From positions 1 through 64,000 of the forward strand of contig CATVYJ010000005.1 in the NCBI GenBank assembly GCA_958348245.1: 64,000 nucleotides of DNA. Reading direction: 5' to 3'. The position numbers were made by a program, and so were the translations under genes. Position 1 is the first letter of the stretch, and each line of letters starts with the position of its first letter. Below the pieces are notes generated by a model, which had not been told where the DNA came from, ran no database searches, and was given only the letters and a program-made list of their open reading frames with translations. This document shows positions 58,941-64,000 of the stretch, piece by piece. This DNA is from an uncultured Veillonellaceae bacterium (GTDB taxonomy: Bacteria; Bacillota; Negativicutes; Veillonellales; Dialisteraceae).

Positions 58941-60311
58941 ATGGACGAAAAACAGACCTGGCCGGAGATCGACTGGGAAAAAGAGGATGAGAAATATATC
59001 TGGCACCCGGCGCAGCAGATGAAGGACGCGGAAGTCTTTCCGCCGGTGGTGATCGACCACGCGGAGGGGCTCTACCTGTACGACACGAAAGGGAAAGCCT
59101 ATCTCGACATCATCAGCTCCTGGTGGTGCAATCTCCTCGGCCACTGCAACCCGGAGATCAACGAAGCCGTCAAGAAGCAGGTGGACGAGCTGGAGCACGT
59201 GATCTTCACGAATTTCTCCCACCGGCCCGCCATCGAGCTCTGCCGCGAGCTCGCGCCGCTCCTGCCGGAAGGGCTGTGCCGGTTCAGCTTCCACGACAAC
59301 GGGTCTTCCGCGGTGGAAGCGGCCCTGAAGATGGCCTTCCAGTACCATTACCAGACGGGCCATCCCGAGCGGCAGCGCTTCATGTGCCTCGCCGACTCCT
59401 ACCACGGCGAGACCATCGGCGCGCTCTCCGTGGGCGGCATGGACATGTACGCGAAGATTTATCAGCCCATGATGATGCACAACATCCATTTCGACGGGCT
59501 CGACTGCTTCCGCTGCCCCTACGGGAAGACCCGCGATACCTGCGCGTGCGAATGCTTCGAGAGCGCGGAGCAGGCCTTTGAGACATACGGGAAGCAGACC
59601 GCCGCGGTCATCGTGGAACCCATCCTGCAGGGCGCGGCGGGCATGCGCATCTATCCCGCGGAGTACCTCAGGAAACTCAGGAAGCTCTGCGACGCATACG
59701 GCGTCCTCCTGATCGACGACGAGATCGCCGCGGGCTTCGGCCGCACGGGGAAACTCTTCGCCATCGAACACGCCGGCATCAGCCCGGACATTCTCTGCAC
59801 CTCCAAAGGGCTCACCGGCGGATACCTCCCCATGTCCATCACCATCACTACGGACAGGATTTACAACGCCTTCTACGACGACTACGGCACGCACAAAGCC
59901 TTCGTGCACAGCCATACCTACGCGGGCAATCCCATCGGCTGCGCCGCGGCGCTCGCCGTGCTGCGCATCCTGAAGCGCGACCATATCCTCGAGAAAGCCG
60001 CCGAAGTGGGCGTCTATCTCCATGAGGAGCTGGAGAAGGCCCTCGGCGGCCATCCGAATATGGGCGAGATCCGGCACATCGGCCTCATCAACGCCATGGA
60101 GCTCGTGGAAGACCGGAAGACGAAGAAGCCTTTTGATCCGAAGCGGCGCATCGGCTGGCAGATTTTCCGCCGCGCCATGGCCCGGGGCCTCGTGCTCCGT
60201 CCCATGGGGGATGTGATCTATTTCAACCCGCCTCTCACGCTCGATAAGGAAACGGCGAAGAAGGCGGTGGACCTCTGCCGGGAATCGGTGGAGGATGTGC
60301 TCGGAAAGTAA
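58941..60311 (+). CDS. bioA: Adenosylmethionine-8-amino-7-oxononanoate aminotransferase
   Basis: 456 residues. WHPAQQMKD near the start and LDIISSWWCNLLGHCNPEI (substrate tryptophans), YHGETIGALSVGG, LLIDDEIAAGFGRTGK and the PLP lysine CTSKGLTGG identify BioA. It makes DAPA for BioD. bioB and bioF are not in the window. GAGGAGG precedes ATG 58941. Confidence 0.94.
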   Translation: MDEKQTWPEIDWEKEDEKYIWHPAQQMKDAEVFPPVVIDHAEGLYLYDTKGKAYLDIISSWWCNLLGHCNPEINEAVKKQVDELEHVIFTNFSHRPAIELCRELAPLLPEGLCRFSFHDNGSSAVEAALKMAFQYHYQTGHPERQRFMCLADSYHGETIGALSVGGMDMYAKIYQPMMMHNIHFDGLDCFRCPYGKTRDTCACECFESAEQAFETYGKQTAAVIVEPILQGAAGMRIYPAEYLRKLRKLCDAYGVLLIDDEIAAGFGRTGKLFAIEHAGISPDILCTSKGLTGGYLPMSITITTDRIYNAFYDDYGTHKAFVHSHTYAGNPIGCAAALAVLRILKRDHILEKAAEVGVYLHEELEKALGGHPNMGEIRHIGLINAMELVEDRKTKKPFDPKRRIGWQIFRRAMARGLVLRPMGDVIYFNPPLTLDKETAKKAVDLCRESVEDVLGK

Positions 60312-60330
60312 TACGACCCTCTGTAAATGA

Positions 60331-60364
60331 GACAGCGGCATCAGTCAAGGCCGCTGTCTTTTAT
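60331..60364 (+). terminator. Intrinsic terminator after bioA
   Basis: Perfect GACAGCGGC / GCCGCTGTC stem followed by TTTT. Confidence 0.9.
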
Positions 60365-60445
60365 TACACCTGGACAATTTTTTCTAAATTCTTTTATAAA
60401 CACAGAATAAATCATATAAAGAAAGAGAAAAACATCGACAGACAA

Positions 60446-60486
60446 GGCCCCTGGGAAAGAAGAAGGGGCCGTTTTTACGGCCCAAT
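60446..60486 (+). terminator. Second terminator-like hairpin
   Basis: GGCCCC / GGGGCC stem with a 23-base loop and T5. No gene lies between the two terminators. The rest of 60487-60588 shows nothing. Confidence 0.6.
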
Positions 60487-60588
60487 TCATAAATACGAGA
60501 TTATGGGATAAGGCAGAGAAGGGCATGATTCGGAAAGGGATATAAAATAAATCTGGCAGAAGACAACAGCCATACATAGTCTTATGCA

Positions 60589-60617
60589 TTGACAGGTAAA
60601 GCCGCCTCCCGTACAAT
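60589..60617 (+). promoter_or_regulatory. Promoter of the decarboxylase-transporter unit
   Basis: TTGACA, a 17-base spacer and TACAAT (60612-60617). Same boxes and spacing as the promoter at 63771. Confidence 0.85.
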
Positions 60618-60623
60618 GAAAAC

Positions 60624-60770
60624 GTGGTTATTGAGATTACGAAACTCAATCATCATGTATTCTATGGTCAAAAAGGAGGATAGCAGATAAGACCGAAATT
60701 TGTAAGTAGTTATAAACTGCATGATTTATGATATTGATAGAAAATGACGAGTAATGATTTATAATCATGT
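60624..60770 (+). ncRNA. Candidate structured 5' leader RNA, copy 1
   Basis: In order: a 5' hairpin TTGAG / CTCAA; the core TATTCTATGGTC, AAAAGGAGG, AGCAGA, AAGACCGA (60658-60696) with GGTC / GACC closing; a GTAG-TTATAAA-CTGC hairpin (60706-60720); GATAGAA (60736-60742), which can pair with TTCTAT (60660-60665); then an ATGAT / ATCAT hairpin. The same parts recur at 63806-63945. The AGGAGG has no start codon behind it, so it is structural rather than a ribosome site. Confidence 0.7.
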
Positions 60771-60817
60771 AGACTTATAACGAATGTACAAACTCAGTTA
60801 GAGGAGGATTTGTTATT

Positions 60818-61981
60818 ATGATGGACACTCTGGCTCAGAACAGCCATCTGTTTGATGAACTGTTTCAGGGCGTATACGGCGTCGCGGACATCGGCATCCT
60901 GTCCATGTTCGTCATCGGCTTTATCCTGATGTTCCTCGCCGTCAGATACGACTATGAACCGATGCTGCTCTTCCCGATGGGCGTCGGCTGTATTCTGGCC
61001 AACATCCCCGGTCACTATGCCGTACTGCAGGAACCGGGCGCGGAAGGCTTCCTTTTCGTTCTCTACAAAGCAGGCATTGCCAATGAACTTTTCCCGGTCA
61101 TGATCTTTATCGCCATCGGCGCGATGTGCGAATTCAGCCCGCTTATGAGAAAACCCTACGTGATGTTCTTCGCGGCGGCTGCGCAGTTCGGTATCTTCAT
61201 GACGGCGTTCCTCGCGGCGCTGGTAGGCTTCCCCTTCAACCAGGCGGCCTCCATCGGCATCATCGGCGCGGCTGACGGCCCGACCACCATTTTCGTCGCT
61301 TCCCGTTATGCGCAGGAAATGCTCGGACCGTTGTCCGTAGCGGCGTACTGCTACATGTCCCTCGTACCGGTCATCCAGCCCCCGATCATCAAGCTGCTCA
61401 CCACGAAGAAAGAACGCCAGATCCGCATGCCCTTCACCGGCGACACCCCGGTATCTGACCGCGCTCTCTTCATTTTCCCGCTGATGATCGTCATGGTCGC
61501 CGGCATCGTGGCTCCCATGTCCGTACCGCTCATCGGCGCCCTCATGTTCGGCAACCTGCTGAAAGTGTCCGGCTGCACGGATCAGCTCGCGAACTGCGCG
61601 AAGGATGACCTGTCCAACCTCGTCACCCTGTTCCTCGGTCTGGTCGTAGGCTCCACCATGACGGCGGAAAACTTCCTGACCTTCGACGTGTTCAAGATCC
61701 TCTGCCTCGGCGCGGTGGCCTTCGTATTCGATACGGCAGGCGGCGTCCTCTTCGCAAAGATCCTGAACCTCTTCCTCGCGAAGAAGATCAACCCCATGAT
61801 CGGCGCGTGCGGCATCTCCGCATTCCCCATGTCCGGCCGTGTTATCGCTAAAATGGCGCTGAAAGACGATCCCACGAACTTCATCGTGCAGGATGCCATC
61901 GGCGTCAACGTAGCCGGCCAGATCGCATCCGTCGTCGCAGGCGGTCTCGTTGTCTGCATGATTCCGATGCTGTCCAAGTAA
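60818..61981 (+). CDS. Sodium-translocating decarboxylase, beta subunit
   Basis: 387 residues, about 9-11 helices. The ion-path motif IIGAADGPTTIF matches the OadB aspartate region, and GVNVAGQIASVVAGG the C-terminal asparagine/serine region. Beta subunits of oxaloacetate, methylmalonyl-CoA, glutaconyl-CoA or malonate decarboxylase all look alike, so the substrate is not decided. GAGGAGG precedes ATG 60818. It lies downstream of the conserved leader RNA and upstream of a small membrane peptide and a dicarboxylate carrier. Confidence 0.9.
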   Translation: MMDTLAQNSHLFDELFQGVYGVADIGILSMFVIGFILMFLAVRYDYEPMLLFPMGVGCILANIPGHYAVLQEPGAEGFLFVLYKAGIANELFPVMIFIAIGAMCEFSPLMRKPYVMFFAAAAQFGIFMTAFLAALVGFPFNQAASIGIIGAADGPTTIFVASRYAQEMLGPLSVAAYCYMSLVPVIQPPIIKLLTTKKERQIRMPFTGDTPVSDRALFIFPLMIVMVAGIVAPMSVPLIGALMFGNLLKVSGCTDQLANCAKDDLSNLVTLFLGLVVGSTMTAENFLTFDVFKILCLGAVAFVFDTAGGVLFAKILNLFLAKKINPMIGACGISAFPMSGRVIAKMALKDDPTNFIVQDAIGVNVAGQIASVVAGGLVVCMIPMLSK

Positions 61982-61996
61982 GGAGGCCTTTCATAC

Positions 61997-62116
61997 ATGG
62001 AACCGACAAGTGCAGCTCTTTTCCAGATGGTGGTCTGCGTACCGCTCATGTTCGTCGTCATCGGCATTTTCGTTCTGCTCACCAAGGGCCTGACGAAACT
62101 GTTCCCGGCGAAATAA
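61997..62116 (+). CDS. 39-residue membrane peptide, probable minimal decarboxylase gamma/delta-like subunit
   Basis: AAGGAGG precedes ATG 61997. A single helix (LMFVVIGIFVLLTKGL) ends with LTKLFPAK. OadG and MmdD start with a similar N-out helix that anchors the complex, but also carry a long linker and C-terminal zinc-binding part, which are absent here. Position between the beta subunit and the carrier gene supports a subunit role. Too short for usual gene finders. Confidence 0.65.
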   Translation: MEPTSAALFQMVVCVPLMFVVIGIFVLLTKGLTKLFPAK

Positions 62117-62187
62117 TCCGGCTGGAATTCTGAAACATTCGGAATGAGGGGGGCCCTCGAAAGCCTTCCGCGTCCCTCAAGGCGCGC

Positions 62188-62216
62188 TCCCGCCTTTCTT
62201 CCGGGAAAGCGCGGGA
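62188..62216 (+). promoter_or_regulatory. Hairpin between small subunit gene and carrier gene
   Basis: TCCCGCCTTTC pairs with GAAAGCGCGGGA around a short loop (one bulge). No T run, so it is more likely an mRNA processing or stability element than a terminator. Confidence 0.45.
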
Positions 62217-62254
62217 ACACACCTCTTTTACCTGAAAAGGCGGTGTAAATCCCA

Positions 62255-63565
62255 ATGGATATTTCGACTCCCGCTCTTGCCTCCATCATCGTACTGGTGG
62301 CAATCGTCGTATTCTCCTGCTTCCGCGATATCAACGTAGGTATCCTCGGCACGGCAGGGGGCCTTCTGGTCGGCATGATGTTTGCCGGCATGAAAATCAG
62401 CGAAGTCTACAAAGGCTGGCCGCTGTCCCTGTTCATGATCCTCGTGGGCGTTACGTTCATGTTCTCCGCCGCGCAGGTGAACGGCACCATGGAGAAATTC
62501 TCCGCGGTGTGCGTCCGTCTCGCCAAGGGCAACGTGGCTCTCATCCCGATCATTCTCTTCGTTCTCGTGACCTTCATCACCACCATCGGCCCCGGCAACA
62601 TTGCCTCCACGGCCCTGATGGCTCCCATGTGCATGGCCATTGCAGGCCGCATCGGCCTCTCCCCGTTCTGCATGACGCTGCTCGTCGTCGGCGCGGCAAA
62701 CGGCGCGGCCCTGTCTCCTTTCGCTCCGACCGGCATCATCTCCAACGGCCTCATCGCCCAGTGGGCGCCCCAGGTGGGCATCCCCACGGAGGAACTGTCC
62801 GGCATCGCCTGGAAGATTCACTGGAACTCTGAAATCGTACAGAGCGTCGTCAACTTCGGCGGCTTCTTCCTCACCGGCGGCCTCGCCTGGATGAGCAAGG
62901 CCAAGAGCGGCGGCGCGGACTTCGACATCGACTCCATCGCTCCGAAGCCGGAACCCTTCGACTGGAAACAGAAGTACACCCTCTTCACGATGCTCGTCCT
63001 CGTGTGCGGCGTCATTTTCTTCAAACTCGACGTAGGCATGCTCGCCTTCTGCATCGGCACCACCTTCATCCTCTTCAACATCGCGGATGACGGCGAAGCC
63101 GTGAAGAAAATGCCCTGGGGCGTCATCGTCATGGTCTGCGGCATGTCCGTCCTGATCAACGTCATGGATAAGGCGGGCGGCCTGAACGCCCTCGTCGACA
63201 TGATCGCCGTCGTATCCAACGGCACGACCATCACCGGCGTCGTAGGCTTCATCGCGGGCCTGCTCTCCGCATACTCCAGCTCCTCCGGCGTCATCATGCC
63301 CATGTTCCTCAGCATGGTGCCGGGGCTCCTTGAAGCGGTGAATACCGTCGATGCGGACCACGCGGTCCGTCTGGCATCCGCCATCGACATCGGCGCTCAC
63401 CTCGTCGATACGTCCCCGCTGTCCACGCTGGGCGCGCTGTGCATCGCCAACGCGGTCACCGAAGACAAGGGCATTCTCTTCCGCAATCTGCTCCTGTGGG
63501 GGCTCTCCATGTCCGTCGTAGGCGGCGTCGTCTGCTACGTGGCCTTCGGTCTGCTCGGCCTGTAA
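62255..63565 (+). CDS. MatC-like dicarboxylate carrier (SLC13/DASS-related)
   Basis: 436 residues, about 11 helices. The N-terminal half (FSCFRDINVGILGTAGGLLVG, GVTFMFSAAQVNGTMEKF) matches the MatC N-terminal domain. TTIGPGNIASTALMAPM and the C-terminal SAYSSSSGVIMPMFLSMVPGL are the two ion/substrate hairpin loops. The malonate carrier MatC is the named relative; succinate, malonate or other dicarboxylates are possible. It probably feeds the decarboxylase encoded upstream. A GGCGGTG site precedes ATG 62255. Confidence 0.85.
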   Translation: MDISTPALASIIVLVAIVVFSCFRDINVGILGTAGGLLVGMMFAGMKISEVYKGWPLSLFMILVGVTFMFSAAQVNGTMEKFSAVCVRLAKGNVALIPIILFVLVTFITTIGPGNIASTALMAPMCMAIAGRIGLSPFCMTLLVVGAANGAALSPFAPTGIISNGLIAQWAPQVGIPTEELSGIAWKIHWNSEIVQSVVNFGGFFLTGGLAWMSKAKSGGADFDIDSIAPKPEPFDWKQKYTLFTMLVLVCGVIFFKLDVGMLAFCIGTTFILFNIADDGEAVKKMPWGVIVMVCGMSVLINVMDKAGGLNALVDMIAVVSNGTTITGVVGFIAGLLSAYSSSSGVIMPMFLSMVPGLLEAVNTVDADHAVRLASAIDIGAHLVDTSPLSTLGALCIANAVTEDKGILFRNLLLWGLSMSVVGGVVCYVAFGLLGL

Positions 63566-63607
63566 GGCTGTCAACCGGACGCGGAAGAAAACAGACAGAT
63601 GACAGAA

Positions 63608-63645
63608 AACTGGAAACGTACTTCGTGTCGTTTCCAGTTTTTTTG
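63608..63645 (+). terminator. Intrinsic terminator of the decarboxylase-carrier unit
   Basis: Perfect 11-base stem AACTGGAAACG / CGTTTCCAGTT and T7. Confidence 0.92.
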
Positions 63646-63770
63646 TGCGTAAAATAGACAGTGCAAATGATAACAAATCGTATATAAATCCGTCATTTCT
63701 CTATCCACGGAAACAACCATTTGTCAAATCGCATTTCTAAACCGGCCGGAGCGGGGGAAATCCCCTCTGA

Positions 63771-63799
63771 TTGACACCCAAAATGGCAAATCTTACAAT
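63771..63799 (+). promoter_or_regulatory. Promoter of the last transcription unit
   Basis: TTGACA, a 17-base spacer and TACAAT (63794-63799), with GAAA directly after as in the 60.6 kb copy. Confidence 0.85.
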
Positions 63800-63805
63800 G
63801 AAACC

Positions 63806-63945
63806 GTACTTATGGGCCACCAGACCCGGCGTACGCATTCTATGGTCGAAAAGGAGGGCAGCAGACAAGACCGACAATGGCTGCGCGTTATAAACGCGTC
63901 TTTTATGAAGTCGATAGAATTACGGAAATGTCCTTCATGAAGACG
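63806..63945 (+). ncRNA. Candidate structured 5' leader RNA, copy 2
   Basis: Same order as copy 1: a 5' hairpin (GGG / CCC); the core CATTCTATGGTC, AAAAGGAGG, AGCAGA, AAGACCGA (63836-63874); CGCG-TTATAAA-CGCG (63884-63898), with a different stem but the same loop; GATAGAA (63913-63919) able to pair with TTCTAT (63838-63843); then a CTTC / GAAG hairpin. It precedes another gene start at 63996. Confidence 0.7.
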
Positions 63946-63995
63946 AGAGAAAAATAACGGCGCGCAATATTTTCCTAAGAGGAGGAATTTTTAAC

Positions 63996-64000
63996 ATGGA
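63996..64000 (+). CDS. Start of a gene running off the window
   Basis: ATGGA after AAGAGGAGG (63978-63986). Only the first codon and part of the second are visible. From the shared leader it is probably co-regulated with the decarboxylase and carrier genes. Confidence 0.6.

Noticed and set aside
60660..60700. Conserved AAAAGGAGG in the leader as a ribosome site for a leader peptide
   Set aside because: No ATG, GTG or TTG follows at a suitable distance in either copy.

Overview
The window is GC-rich and gene-dense and looks like a diderm Firmicute of the class Negativicutes, probably a Dialister-like member of the Veillonellales (inference from gene content, not from a marker-gene comparison). 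Outer-membrane features (an OmpH/Skp chaperone, a YadA-type trimeric autotransporter, a MacB/Lol-like exporter) occur beside Firmicute-type genes (GerW/YtfJ with its DUF2953 partner, a TSCPD protein, a clostridial-type single-chain PurL, an Fst-like type I toxin) and a sodium-pump decarboxylase beta subunit. Many promoters have an extended -10 (TGnTAnAAT). Many genes overlap by 1-4 bases, and strong intrinsic terminators separate most transcription units.

Layout. 1-450: degenerate ~41-bp repeats and an IclR regulator. 1.3-4.5 kb: four tandem TerC/YjbE-family paralogues. 4.6-8.2 kb: PAP2 phosphatase, WYL regulator, DUF2953-GerW pair, OmpH. 8.5-12.9 kb: secreted alkaline phosphatase, a CPFC-motif secreted protein and a MacB-like ABC exporter. 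13.1-19.7 kb (minus strand): a 5-oxoprolinase operon pxpA, NRAMP-like gene, pxpB, pxpC, BCCP, biotin carboxylase, D-glutamate cyclase family, preceded by an attenuator-like leader. 20-25.3 kb: endonuclease IV, an Fst-like type I toxin-antitoxin locus with two extra antitoxin-like RNAs, sbcDC. 25.4-29.6 kb: a trimeric autotransporter whose signal-peptide region is out of frame at a G8 tract, then a zinc-ribbon protein. 29.6-31.1 kb: a gene-free, repeat- and hairpin-rich island. 31.1-43.5 kb: housekeeping and small enzymes (tyrS, tcdA, sixA, thiD, yfbR, ridA, nitroreductase). 43.6-43.9 kb: tRNA-Asn, tRNA-Glu, tRNA-Val. 44-49.7 kb: TetR, a degenerate deacetylase-fold protein, an MBL hydrolase, two MATE exporters. 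49.9-57.4 kb: two SIMPL proteins, purL, TSCPD, HAD, threonine aldolase. 57.6-60.3 kb: bioY-bioD-bioA. 60.6-64 kb: sodium-pump decarboxylase beta subunit, a 39-residue membrane peptide, a MatC-like dicarboxylate carrier, and the start of another gene.

The most interesting signals are RNA-level. Two transcription units at the right end (60.6 kb and 63.8 kb) carry the same ~130-nt 5' leader: an invariant core, an invariant TTATAAA loop whose stem differs but still pairs in both copies, and a conserved long-range helix. This looks like an undescribed cis-regulatory RNA tied to sodium-coupled decarboxylation and dicarboxylate uptake. At 20.86-21.42 kb there is a complete par/Fst-type toxin-antitoxin locus (37-residue toxin, convergent antisense RNA, shared terminator, direct repeats) followed by two paralogous orphan antitoxin-type RNAs. 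The pxp operon leader holds competing hairpins around a possible 12-residue leader peptide.

Functional links: biotin uptake and synthesis genes (bioYDA) share the window with biotin-dependent proteins (the BCCP and biotin carboxylase of the pxp operon). A biotin-dependent decarboxylase complex is expected for the beta subunit, but its alpha and biotinyl subunits are not visible here.
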